This document shows, piece by piece, positions 34,020-46,302 of a stretch of 64,000 nucleotides of DNA. A program made the translations under genes and the position numbers. The notes beneath the pieces were generated by a model that was not told the origin of the DNA, made no database searches, and saw nothing but the letters and a program-made list of their open reading frames with translations. The first letter of the stretch is position 1, and every line of letters begins with the position of its first letter. The DNA is from Alnus glutinosa (lineage: Eukaryota > Streptophyta > Magnoliopsida > Fagales > Betulaceae), in the NCBI RefSeq assembly GCF_958979055.1, contig NC_084898.1, forward strand, positions 5,431,001-5,495,000, in the 5' to 3' direction.

Positions 34020-34683
34020 TAGATCGAGTTAGCGTTGACGTGTACAATTTTATACCCATGTCACGAAACGTGACATTTAGGGTTAGTAATTTTTACACGA
34101 CCTACAAACCAAACACGAACCTAACACAAAATAGCAAGTTAAAATTTAGGGATGGGAGCTATTAGCGCTAGCACTGTTCAGGTGGGCTGATTAATAACCA
34201 AGTCGCACCCACCTTGGTACGGGTGGGCGCTTGGCCTCAAAGGTAAGGTAGGCGAAAGATGTACATCGTTTCCACTAAGGTTCAGACCTTCAGTATAGGA
34301 TTTCATACTTTGCTTTCATTTCTCATTCCATTTGACAAAGCTCCTCTCCATGCCCCAACTCAGCTGCTATAGATCTCCCATCTCACTGTTGCTACTCATC
34401 GTCGTTGTGCTGTTTACACTAGTACCATACCTGAGAAGCAGACGGTTAGGGGAGAAATAATTGCCTGCCCGCAGGTGAGAACGAGCGGTGCCTCAAAACT
34501 GCACACCGTCTAGGGTGATGAAAAAGGACAGCCATGAGACAAAAACCACCCATTCAAGGCATATACATTATAAACATCATGTTTAATTAAATGAACCGAG
34601 TTAAAATTGAGACATACTCTTATACACATGCATCGATATGACCTGAACCTGACATGCGACCATGAATTGCTACTCCTAATTAA
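34020..34683. other. Duplication junction spacer
   Basis: Further degraded MITE-like phrases (TTAGGGTTAGTAATTTTTAC at 34078, GACATGCGACCATGAATTGC at 34651). No gene. The frame at 34510-34761 on minus has no recognisable domain. Homology to the 3' flank of copy A begins near 34684. Confidence 0.45.
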
Positions 34684-34784
34684 GACTGATGCTGCTACAT
34701 TCCAAACAAGGATTTGAATCATGGATATCTCATTCAAAAAATGGTTTGAATCAACGAACACATCTATTCACAGGGCAGCGTGCT

Positions 34785-35030
34785 TACCTTCTATTCAAAC
34801 TGTTTTAAGAGCACAAACATTGTACGACTGTAACTTCTTGTTCAACTGATATACTATCTATACATTCTAGTTTTATTCGAAATATCATTAAAAACGTAAG
34901 GCAGTCTGCCTACCTTCTATTCAAACTGTTTTACGAGCACAAACATTGTACGACTGTAACTTCTTGTTCGACTGATATACTATTTATACAATCTAGTTTT
35001 ACTCGAAATATCATTAAAAGCGTAAAGTAC
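34785..35030. repeat. 126 bp tandem duplication downstream of copy B
   Basis: TACCTTCTATTCAAACTGTTTT starts at 34785 and again at 34911, followed by the same GAGCACAAACATTGTACGAC and CTAGTTTTA-TCGAAATATCA text. Copy A has one version only (near 22350), so this arose after the gene duplication. Confidence 0.85.
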
Positions 35031-35090
35031 TTCCAAGTGTACATGAAGAGTTTCATCGGTTCCTAAAAGGACGAACGCCTTAAATCCCAG

Positions 35091-38000
35091 CTAGTTTTGG
35101 CTAGTCAAGCTCAAGCTGAACTCCCATAATTTCTTTGCCAATTCTGCATCCGTAGCCTGAGAGCTGGCTTTCGCTTTATTACTGTCCATGAAATATTCAC
35201 CACTTACTCCTTTAACTTGTGGATGCAATGCCACATAGCATTGAGTTGCTGCTCCCTGCAACCATGGAAATGAATCAAATAAGCAACCATGCATGCTGCC
35301 AGGGAACATTTGAGTTCAAGTGAAGCTGTTTGAGTATATTTTGTTAGGATTTGCAGGTACACTTTCTAGAGTAGAACGTATTAATATATATACCAGGATA
35401 CGTACCTGATGAACATTTTTAAGCACATATTTACCGAGTGTACTAGCAATAACTGCATTGAGGCAAAACAGTAAAAATATTAACATAAAACGGGACAATT
35501 TCACATTCTGCGAAAGCAGTTAAAAACTCATGATCTCATTATATTGGTATGGCAAAGTTCCATATGATTTCTATATGGAAACCCATAACCCAATGTGCCG
35601 TAGAGAACCTTGTCCTAGTGAGAAGGTGCAATAACTAGATGTCTTCAGTATCATCAAAATAGCCTAGTTCCATAATTAGTAGTATGATACAAGCATACTA
35701 AGACAGATTTGTGCATATAGGAATTAGAATACCTGGAACCTGATCCTAAACAAAAGGAGTATCGGAATATAAGTCAAATGGCTCAGAGGTTTACCATTAA
35801 TGAAACTGTGGTGACGCAGAAGATTTGTAATAATTGCACCCGGATGAAGGGAATTAACAGTTATCTCCACGCCTTCTTCCTGTTCATAAGAGCGAAGAAA
35901 CCAACAATTGCGGATTACATTCCGCCTCACATGATAAAAATGACTAGTTGGACTTACTAACTGAAAGAGCAGTTAAACGGATGTCCAATGACTTATTATC
36001 ATTATTACTTCCATGAAGAAAATATTTTGACCTTGCATCATGATCTCTAAATTGCATCAAATGGCGGCATTCTTCAGTATGTAGGTCGGCATAGCAACTA
36101 TGCTTCATTTTCATACATCAAGACTAGGTAAATAATTATCGGTTATACAATTATATTACTGTGTATCTTAATTTCTTTGACCTGATACTATGCGCACTTA
36201 TTCAAACTTGGTAAAAGACCCCAAGTTCTTTAATTCAAAGTTTCAAACTAGCTGCTACAAGAGCAGGTGAATTCAATCAACTTCATAATTTATTTCTAGT
36301 GCTAACCGAACAACCGATAATGTATTAATTTTCCATTAAATCAAGTCTCACTCAGACACTGTATCAAGTAATTTTATTAAATGGATGACTTCAAACTACC
36401 ACTGTGCTTCTTAATAGTCCGTGGCAGCACATGCACCTAAGTGACAGTTTTCCTAGCCTGACTCCCACCCAGGTACCTTCAGGAAGTTTATGGCAGGCAA
36501 GGCAATGGCAGTGAGACAGTTACCTATTTGAGCTTGAATATCATGCAAACCAAGGATGAGATGCCAGCCCAGAGTCGCAAACTACAAACTATATATATCA
36601 TTTACATATTTTCGAGAGTAATGCTAAAAGTCCATCTTTTGTCACTCTTGTATCCCTCCAAAAATGAGATGGCTTTTAAAATTACCATTGGGCGTGTGAT
36701 TAATTACTATTGAATTTTGATTAAATTATGATTTTAAAAGCCACTCCATTTTTTAAGGGATACAAGAATAACACGAGTGAATTCTAAAATTACACAATTT
36801 TCGATGAATAATAATTTATTGAAGAAGAAGAAAACCTTGCGTAGACGAAAAGTATACAAGAGAAGCAACGACACTAATGGGGTCGAAAATATAAAAAAAA
36901 ATAAAAAAAAATAAAAAAATAACAAGATATACAAGACCAGAGGAAGAGGAATTAGAAACAAAAGCTACAGCCTAAGAGAGAAATACAGTGCTTAGCTGCT
37001 GAAGATGAGAAAAGGGAAATGAACAGTGATCTAAAAGATACAGTCCCCATCTGGCATGTTATGATTACCAGAGAACTTAAGTAACACACTCCTGCACTTT
37101 CTCTGGGGCATGAATATTTTTAAAACTTCATTTTATTTATCTCTACTCCTCTACTTTTTATAAGTTTATACATTTGGATCACAATTTAAGAAAATAAAAA
37201 ATTTAGACTGCAGTATGATTTCATGTGCACCACTTGCGAATCACCCGACCTGGAAGGGCCAGGTGATGCCAAGAAATTATTATGACAGCACCCAAATAGG
37301 CAAACAGACAACTATATAAGCAGATACATCTTAAAGAAAAATATTTCAGCGACTCTCCACATTTTAGTGACATTTCTTTGTCTTTGGAAGCAATTTATTA
37401 TTTTAATGACAAAAGACATGAATAATGAGTGCCTTTCATAAGCATTTCCTCGTCAGTTAATTCAGGAACCAAACATATTTTAGGCTATTAAAGAAAACAT
37501 AAAAATAAAAACAAAAAGAATCTTAATAAGGAGGATAACACATGATCATATACAATTGCCTCCATATCTGGGTTAATAATTGATGGCTTATATGCTTTAA
37601 GTACCTTCATGCGCCTCGCAAGCTCATTAGCATGCAATATGTTCGCAAGCTTTGATTGCCCATAAGCAAACAACATGCTGTATCTGTTATCATCAAGTAA
37701 ACATAAAAATTAGGAGAAGAGACATTGCTATTTATGAGCACCTCAAGCCATAAAACATATGCTACTTAGAGGCAAGAGTCATCATATTGTCCAGTCAAAG
37801 TTTTACCCTGATTCATCATTGATCTTATCAAAACGAATCCCTTCACGATACACAAATCGGTGACCCTCAGATGCTACAATAACAATTCTCCCCTCTTTGT
37901 TGCTTTCACGAGCAGTTTTTTTCATGGTCTCCAATAGAAGGTTTGTCAAAAGAAAATGACCTGCAAAATGGTATTAAGACCTCGGCCACTCATCCACCCA

Positions 38001-40620
38001 CTTGAACAGTAAGTAACAAGCATATAATACACAAAATCTTTTTTAAAAATTTCGGTTATAGATATATTGTTGTTTTGAGAGATGATGTAAACGGATCTAT
38101 CTATAGGGAGCAACTCACCTCTAATTTATTTTATTCTCATTTCTTTCAATATGCGGTCTAGATTTTGCCACGTCACTTGAATGCAATTTAAGGGTTCAAA
38201 AAAAAAAATTGGGTATGAATTAGTTCTTTCTCTGAAAAAAAAAATTAAATGAACTTCATACACAAGGAGCTGAGGAATTCGGTTTACATCCAATTAATTC
38301 AATTAAATTTTCTTAATTCAATCGAGTTGAAAATAAAATTAAACTTGTCTAATCAATAGGGAGAATGAAAGTTGAGGAATTTGGTTTACATTAAATCCGT
38401 GAATGTTGGACTTGAAGTGAGAGTGCTGGTCCTAGAGGGACTCGAACTTGGTCTTGCAGGTGTTGCTACGACATTGTTTTGGGTGGCTTTCACATCCTTC
38501 TCGGGGACATCTAGGGTTTCGGCAGTGGAGTCTTCAGACTTATTGAGCGGCTTGGAGATCCAAGCTAGAGAGGAATATGAGGATGAGAAACTTTGGCAGT
38601 AGTTGAAGAAGCTGGATAGGGGGTCGAAGATGGAATGGTTATGTTTCTCTTGCTGAGCATTGGTTGAAGCGTTGTTGACTTTGGTGTGAGTGGTAGTGGA
38701 AGTAGAAGGATCAGTCACCATGTTCATTGATCATGGGTTCCTGTTACTACTTGAATTTATAGTATTTGGTCATTTATAAGAGCACATATCCACATGATTG
38801 GCACGTGTAACGGTTTCCATCCAAATTGACAACAAAATTTCATGAAAGGGGAAAACTAGAACAGAAATTTCAATTTAGGGTCTAAGTTGCAACAATATAA
38901 AGTTTAGAGTTGCAAGTGAGAATGAATTGGCAGCTTGAGGAGGTAAAATGTAATTTACCCCTTTTTCTTTATTTACCAAAGAAAAATGTGGAAACTCTAT
39001 AGCTAATATAAGGGAACAATGCAATTTATTGGATCTTGGTACAAGCTTTATTTCTGATTAAAAAAATAAAAAATCTATTCTGATTTACCAGAGGAACAAA
39101 TAAAAATGGGAATTCTGTAACTAAAATTTCCCTGATCACTGTTCAACACTGCTCCCCATGCGTAAGAGATTGTTGCAGCCTTAAGACATATAAAAAAAAC
39201 TTATGAGTAACATACCTAAATGATTAGTTGCAAATTGCAGTTCGATGTTGTCTTGGGAAAGCATGAATGGACTCGCCATCACCCCTGCATTGTTACTTTC
39301 AAACATACAATAGAGAATTTAACTCATTGTTACTTTCAAACATATATAGCTTTTTAGCGAGTTCAATGAAAGAGCAAACTGAAACAAAGAAGAAAGCAAC
39401 AAAAACTACTATGGTCAAATATGCATGTAAGCATTCATGCAGCAAGCAGAGACATGATTGCATGCAGGCCCATGCATCGTCTGATGGAGAGAGATAAAGA
39501 GAGATTCAGCTTACTGTGCTTACATGAGGAGATTCAGTGGACGACCCGATTCATTATAATCTGATGCAAATTTCCTCACCGATCCCATTGAGCAAAGATC
39601 TAATTGCATGACATCAATTTTGGCATTGGGGATTTCCTTAAGAATTTGTTCTTTGACGTTCCTACCAGCATCCATATTCCTTACAGCCATAATGACATGG
39701 ACACCACGCAACGCGAGAACACGCGTCGTCTCCACACCAATGCCACTTGATGATCCTGAAATTCAAATCAACCTAAGAAGTAAAATATGCCCAAATGTGC
39801 AGAACTCACCAATTACTCCAGCCAATACCAGGGATATAAACAGAACCAACCTAGTCCAGAACCAGAACCATCTATTTGCATCACCCTCGTTTTTCCTAAA
39901 CAGGAGTTGAAAGCTTTTTCCCCCTTTTTCTGTTTGTGTGTGTGTGTTTTATGCTAAGGTGCCAATTCTTAAAGAGCTAAATGTAACATTTTCAGAAATC
40001 ACGCATGATACAAAAACTAAATCTCTTCCAATTAGACCAGGACTGAAATCAATCAAGAATTATTTCCAAAAAAGCAGATTACCAATCAATGATAACCACC
40101 ATATCGTACCTATATAGACCAACTCATCATGCATCATGTATTTGCTCAGTTTCCATAACTCCCACAACTCCATAAAAACTCACACAACCAATGATTTATC
40201 ACAAAAAATATCAGAGCAAAAGCAACAAATTTATCATCTACCAGACTTTCTCCTGAATCTCAGATGAAAGAATTATCTTCTGGAAATATTAAATTGCATC
40301 TTGCACACCAAAACCCGAGGATGATCACAAATGGAAACAGACAGCTAAATGATTCATATTTCATCAAAACAATTAATTTGTTTTAGGCGTTGACATTTCT
40401 TTTTGCCTCACCAATTCCCTTGTAAATACTTCTATTAAGAACTAATACCATTAGATAATAAGCTGTAAAGAACAACAATAGCAACTACATGGTATAAAGA
40501 ACAAATATTTTAGCGATTTATTCTTTCTCCCCCCACCCCCCCAAAAAAATAAATAAATAAATAAATAAATAAAAGAACTCACAGTCTTGAATGAGATTTC
40601 CCATTAGCTTGAAAAACCAC

Positions 40621-40661
<41 letters not shown>

Positions 40662-40803
40662 TCAAAACTAGTTAGACCCAGATGAAAAAGGAAAGACCTG
40701 TAACAATGGCAGTGAGAGCAGTTCCATCAATTCCTTGGGTAACTTCCTCTGCTGTTGAACGGGCTGAGAACCCAGATGGCCCTTTCCAGCCAAAAATCCA
40801 CAT
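35091..40803 (-). CDS. TIC32-like short-chain dehydrogenase, copy B
   Basis: Eight exons: 40698-40803, 39524-39755, 39216-39295, 37807-37960, 37605-37683, 35795-35879, 35406-35452, 35091-35255 (join on minus). They give 315 residues. Exons 1-7 equal copy A in length; exon 8 is 21 bases shorter, ending SLTSQN instead of copy A's longer tail. TGSSSGIG, NNAG, the catalytic Ser (in VASEG), Tyr and Lys (YGQSK) are kept, but the conserved N-x-S-S context is changed to I-V-A-S. Open throughout, so probably expressed. The promoter beyond about 90 bases upstream is unrelated to copy A's immediate upstream sequence. Confidence 0.9.
36616..36785. mobile_element. Fold-back MITE, copy B only
   Basis: GAGTAATGC and CTCTTGTATCCCT at the left are mirrored by AGGGATACAAGAATAACACG and GAATTC at the right, with GATGGCTTTTAAAAT/ATTTTAAAAGCCACTCC inner arms. 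Same family as the MITE at 16537. In intron 5 of copy B; copy A lacks it. Confidence 0.7.
38052..38960 (-). mobile_element. Mutator-like gene-capture element, copy B (left arm lost)
   Basis: Homologous to 25741-26962 but missing the left arm and about 320 internal bases. TTTCGGTTATAGATATATTG here directly follows the intron sequence that precedes the element's left edge in copy A. The right arm (about 38765-38960) remains. Confidence 0.65.
38399..38721 (-). pseudogene. ANKZF1/Vms1-like 5' fragment, copy B
   Basis: From ATG 38721 a frame of about 110 codons runs [17 protein letters not shown] and on to [15 protein letters not shown]. An 18-base-scale deletion relative to copy A then removes the first finger cysteine region and shifts the frame. 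The other frame still reads FESL, stop, [11 protein letters not shown], with the same TAG as copy A. Not a functional gene. Confidence 0.6.
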
Positions 40804-41095
40804 CTTTTGCAGAGATAAAATACCAAACAAAACAATAATCTATAATTTCTACACAGCCAAGACCCAACATAGAACTAGACTCTTATAGGTTGTGAGTCGT
40901 GACCCACCACCCGGCGCAATAGCCGTTGCATTTATGCGTTATTTTTTTAATTTTTTATTTATTAATATTTTATGCGATATTGTGTTATTAATGTGATGTG
41001 ATGTAATGTGATGTGATGTGGATCAGCCGGGTCGGGTGGAATCCTCTGGTGCCATCCGGGCTAAATGGACTCATGATAAGCCCACCCAAATGCTT

Positions 41096-42204
41096 CGGTA
41101 AGCCAAAGCCAAAGCCAATGCCCACCTACAATGGAAAGGTCTGGGTTGCTACAACGTCCTTCAAAATAAGAATAATTTTTTTTATTTAAATAACTTTATA
41201 AAAGGTATTGAATTATGCGTCGTTTTGAAATAAAGATACTGAATTAGCAAACGTCTCAAATTAGGGTATATAATTTGACCTATAAAAAAAGTAAAAAATG
41301 ACCTTACAATTTTTTCAATAAAACAAAAATACCCCTATAAATTAAAAAAAGAAAAAAAATTATTACGAAATTTTTTATTTAAAAAAGAACTAAATTTTTT
41401 ATTTTTTATTTTATAAATAAAAAAACGAAATTTCTTTAATTTCTTTATTAAAAAAATATTTTTTTAAAATTAAAAAAAAAATGTTTTTTTTTTTAATTTT
41501 TAAATTTGGCCACCCTTGGTTTTTATGTATTTAGTTTTAGTTTTTTTTTTTTTTTTAAAGAAAATATATATATTTTTTGTTAAGGGTATTTTTGTCATTG
41601 GATGAACATTAACAATTTTTAGAAGTTTAGGAGAGGAGGGGGACATTGTCCAAATTAAAAGTTTGGAGGGACCTTGTCATTAATACATACAAACATGTAG
41701 GGAACATGGACATTAAAAGTACATCAACAGGGAATAATACAAGAATGAAAATTGATGATGCAGTTGATCACACAACTAAGTTTAGTCAACGGATGCCTGC
41801 ATTAAGGGTAACAATAGTCGAAGACTTATCGGCAATGAAACTCCGTCTTAAATGCTTAAGTTAGCAAAGGAAAAAGTATGACGTGATAAGAGAGTTAGGA
41901 TGATGGACACCCACAACGATAATGTAAATATTATAGATAATGAATTTATTTTGAGTATGAGAGACCACAAGTAAATCTAATAAGGGTAAGAAACATACAA
42001 CAAAATAACATTTGTCAGTTCTCAATACCCATCCCTTACATTTGTCCCCCCATTTGTACTACTACTTGTTTATGAAATCAACACATAAAGGATTTAGACT
42101 ACAACTAGATTACTACCGATAAGCTAAAGTCAAAAGAAGATAGATAGATAGATAAAGTGATAGAGTTCTGCTACTGCAACTCAAAAGACCTATTTCTTCA
42201 AGTA
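41096..42204. other. AT-rich intergenic region
   Basis: Long A/T runs (41340-41580) between segments reading ATTAGCAAACGTCTCAAATT and GGTATTTTTGTCATTGGATG look like degraded Mutator-like arms. The frame at 41646-41864 has no recognisable domain. A short (GATA)n tract is near 42140. Confidence 0.45.
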
Positions 42205-42710
42205 CTATATGTAACACTTCGGTCCTATATTGGAAAGATGAGTAGCCCACATAGAGTGGGTAGCTTATAAATGTAATCATGAGTGCTAAATCTCGCATTG
42301 CCTAATTACTAAGTGAAACTGGGCTTTATAAGAAATTCTAAGAAAATTTCAAATTGACTAGTCCTTTTGGAGTGATACCACAGATGTGGCAAGCGTTTTT
42401 TCCTAGGTCATTAAAATGGTATCAGAGCCATCTAGTAATGCCAGGTCATGTGGTACTGGAGCATCGCATGACGTGGCCAAGTTTAAGGAGTGGAGTTTGT
42501 AACACTCCGGTCCCATATAAAAAAAATATGAATAGCTCACATAGAGTGAATGGTTTATAAAAATACTCATGGGTGCTAAGTCTCACATTGCCTAGTTACT
42601 AGGTGAAACTGGACTTTATAAGGGATTCTAAGAAAGCTCCAAATTGACTAGTCTTTTTAAAATGATAACGCAGATCTGGCTAGCGCTTTTCCGTGAACTG
42701 TTACACTATG
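42205..42710 (+). mobile_element. 496 bp TRIM retrotransposon
   Basis: Two LTRs of about 206-208 bp, 42210-42415 and 42498-42705, start TGTAACACT(T/C)CGGTCC; the right one ends CTGTTACA, so TGTAAC...GTTACA is a perfect inverted pair. TGGTATCAGAGCCA at 42418 is a typical initiator-Met tRNA primer site. The purine-rich GGAGTGGAGTT precedes the right LTR. Internal domain is only about 80 bases. Flanks CTATA/CTATG form a near-perfect 5 bp target duplication. Confidence 0.92.
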
Positions 42711-43874
42711 TCTTTAAACTCGTTAGAGAATTGGAAACTTTTTATATTGCTTCACTTGCATCGCGTTTCTGTGGCACTCTATTATAGAGCATTCACAATC
42801 ACAGATTTTCTGTATGGGAATGGAACTATGGTTGTGATTATTTGCTTAATTGGAGTGGTGATATGACTTTTCCTAATGCATAGTCTTCACTGGTGGGTTG
42901 TTGGCCTTCTTAGCCAGATTATGAGCCTGAAACCATGGTTGGCCATTCTTGCTTTCTTTGTAGTGGAAGTTATATCCTCTATCCAAGTAGCCACTTTGCT
43001 GACATGGCTGATTGAGCTATGTGGTTTTGTTTTGAGTCTTATCATTTTCTCTCAGTCTACAACAAACAATATTATTCTATCAAATATGTAGGAATCTGTC
43101 AATTCGAGCTTCCAATGGACTAGTGGGGGTTCATCCCATTAGGATAAGGATTGCATCTTGGAGTAATTTAAGGGGCCAATTCTCATCTTTTGGAACGGTA
43201 GGTGCACATCATCTTTCATTTCAACATCTCAACCACCTTAAATGCCTTGCTCTTTTTCACATCCTAGATCATTAGTATTTGATCTTACTTCCGTAACAAA
43301 GTCTTTGATCATCATCAAGTAGGATAAAAATAACGTAGATTCTGTTTACCTTTTTTCTGAGTCCATTAAGTATGTTCCCAAAGTCCATTAAGAAAGTTAT
43401 GGCAACACAGGAAGCATACGGCTTGCTTGTTTGTACAGTAGATGAAAACCTTTGAACATTTTTCTTAAAACCCACTTCAAAGTTTCTAAGGTAACTTAGA
43501 AGAGGGACATGTCATCTAATGGATGTTTAAAATGCAAAACATTTCAACATCTGGTTTACTTAGAAATGAGTGGCATTCCCCCTCCTCTGAAAAGGACAAG
43601 CCCTTCTCAACCAATTAACATGCCTCTCCCTTGGTCACACAGCTCACATGCTAAGAACACAACAGTGTATTTATATATACAAGCAAACTGGGGAAATGTA
43701 GCATAAAAGATTAAAGAATTCTCCATTAAAAGCTGTCACAAACTTAAAATATAATTTACACACATAGTTAACATCTCAACACCAAACACAGGAAAGGAAT
43801 GGCTCTGAAAATACACCACAAAGTAAAAAAGAAGAAACAGAGAGATAGTTTGACATCCAAGGAGGGAAAGAATC
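42711..43874. other. Intergenic, PIP1 3' side
   Basis: No gene could be supported; frames at 42876-43091 and 43509-43706 lack recognisable domains. The PIP1 3' UTR should cover about 43700-43874 on the minus strand. Confidence 0.45.
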
Positions 43875-46266
43875 TTAAGCCCTGCTCTTGAAAGGAATGG
43901 CTCTGATGACTATCTGGTGATACAAAGCAGCAAGAGCAGCTCCGATGAAGGGTCCCACCCAGAAGATCCACTGCTCAAGCAGAGAGAGAGAGAGAGAGAG
44001 AGAGTATTATAAATCTCATCCACTTAAGAGCACAAAAAATAAAATAAAAAGGTTCTATAAGGTTTTTCATCAAAATTCTTACATGGTCATCCCATGCGTG
44101 GTCTTTGTTGTAGATAATGGCAGCTCCTAGACTCCTGGCTGGGTTAATACCAGTTCCTGTGATGGGGATGGTGGCCAAATGAACCAAGAACACTGCGAAC
44201 CCAATGGGAAGTGGAGCCAAAATCTGCAGATATGATGAGACACTACAACATCAGAATAAGAATATTTGATTTAATGCATGTTGATTTTCTGTTTTGAACT
44301 TTTCAAATCACACATACATATGGTAGTTTGAAGAACTTGTGAGGAAACAAAAGAGAGTAGGAACATGAGGGAGGGAAGGGCTCATACAATTCAAGTTCCA
44401 ATCATAAACCATCCACATGTCATGTGATTGACAAAGATAGATGGACAAATAAGTTGATATATATATGTGTCCACGATTGGAATATGAAATTGTAAAGAAG
44501 CCATGCTCACCAAAAGAGAGACTCCCACAAGAGACTCCCACAAGGGTAGCTCAACTGCTAAAATATTATCATAATTGTGACAGAATATTTTCATTGTGTA
44601 ATGATATTTGCACATCCATATGGTTAATGATGTTTGAAATATCATTACACATAAGGATTGTTGTGCAGAAATTGTGCACCTAACACCCCTCATTTTCATT
44701 ATATTTTTAGCATATTATGAAGGGAAATGATATTTACCCAACACAATTTACACAACACATATCCACATATCCCCTTCAATGTCGGTGGGTTGTGTAAATG
44801 TTGTATTAATTATGTTGTGTATCACTTTCCTATTATGAGAGGAAAGGAGGATTTTGTACAATACTTTGGTGCACAGCATTTGCACAACAAGACTCATACC
44901 AAAGTATTACATCATTTGAGAATCAACTTTTGAAAGAAACCCCCCCTCCCTCTTGATTAAATTAAGAGTTTTTAATCAAAAAGTGTCTCTTGATGTGACA
45001 TCAAAAAGTGTCTTCTGATGTCAAAAGAATTATCTGATGTGACATCAGAAGACACTTTTTGATTAAAAACCATTTTTTTTAATTAAAGGGGGTGTTGGGG
45101 GACGGGAAAACCGTTACCCATTTTCCCAAAAAACCAACTTGACTTGATCCTTTGACTAGTTGATTCTGACCAAAGTGAATATTTGCATCATAAAAACCTT
45201 GTTTGATTCCCACCTTCCCCCTCCCCCCAAATTTTCCCCCCACCCCCGGGCCCACACTCAGCAGACCAAAGAACAAGGCAAATGACCAAAAAGGACCCCA
45301 AATTTTAAAAGCCCCTGCATCGTTCATCACTTCATCCAGCTTTTCTTGAAGACTTGGGGTCCTTTTTGGTCATTTGCCTTGTCCTTTGGTCTGCTGAGTG
45401 TGGGCCCGGGGGTGGGGGGAAAATTTGGGGGGAGGGGGAAGGTGGGAATCAAACAAGGCCAAAGTTATCAGTGGGAAACATCAGACAATTAGTTCGAATC
45501 CTTTTTCACATTGAAATGGCAGGAATTAAGTACTATAAGGATAAAGCTAATGATATTTGTACACACATTGTGTATACACATATTGTACACACACTCACAT
45601 TTAGTGTGGGTGTAGAACCCATGTATGTGGGTAGGTCCCACACCAAACGTGAGTGTGTGTACAATGTATGTAGACACGATGCGTATACAAATAACACATC
45701 TCTAAGGACAAAGTTAGCAGGCTAACATTTCTACTTTCTACTAAAATCCCTGCCACGTCAGCATGAAAAAGGATTCAAACACATTGTCTTATGAATCTCA
45801 TATGATATATATATTGCGTAAATAATCACTTTGATACAAGAAAATTGACCCCATGACTTAAACAAAAACCAAGCTCATTTTTATACTAGCAGCCTAAGAG
45901 AAATGATTCATTTCTCGGTATTTCTTTTATCTTTTTACTTTTCAAAATTATCGTTGAATTCCACGCATGAACCTCTCATATCTAATGATGATTTTGAAAA
46001 ATAATTAAAAAAGAAAAAGAAAGGATCAGGAGCAGGATGCATATTACATCTCTTTCCTAATCCAAAGTGGTGGAGAGAAGCAGAGGATAAGGGTCTCAAA
46101 AGAAAGTAGAGAGGAAACTAAAGAATTCCTGAAGGAGCCACGACAAATTGCTTTATACTACTTTAACATGATGTGGGTCTCACACCCACGAGGTCTCACC
46201 TAAAAGAATTCTCGGAAAAATAAAGACAACCTACCGGTACCCACCACAGCATATATATATATATCA

Positions 46267-46302
<36 letters not shown>

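Larger units (their letters stand above)
34684..41095. repeat. Tandem duplication unit B
   Basis: Homologous to 22265-33125 in the same orientation. Homology covers all eight exons, most intron sequence, the Mutator-like element in intron 3 and about 90 bases upstream of the start codon. It then resumes at 41036-41095. Confidence 0.85.

Noticed and set aside
45079..45725. Open frames on both strands (minus 45079-45330, plus 45354-45725)
   Set aside because: They encode mirror-image glycine/proline-rich peptides because they lie on the two arms of the inverted repeat in PIP1 intron 2.
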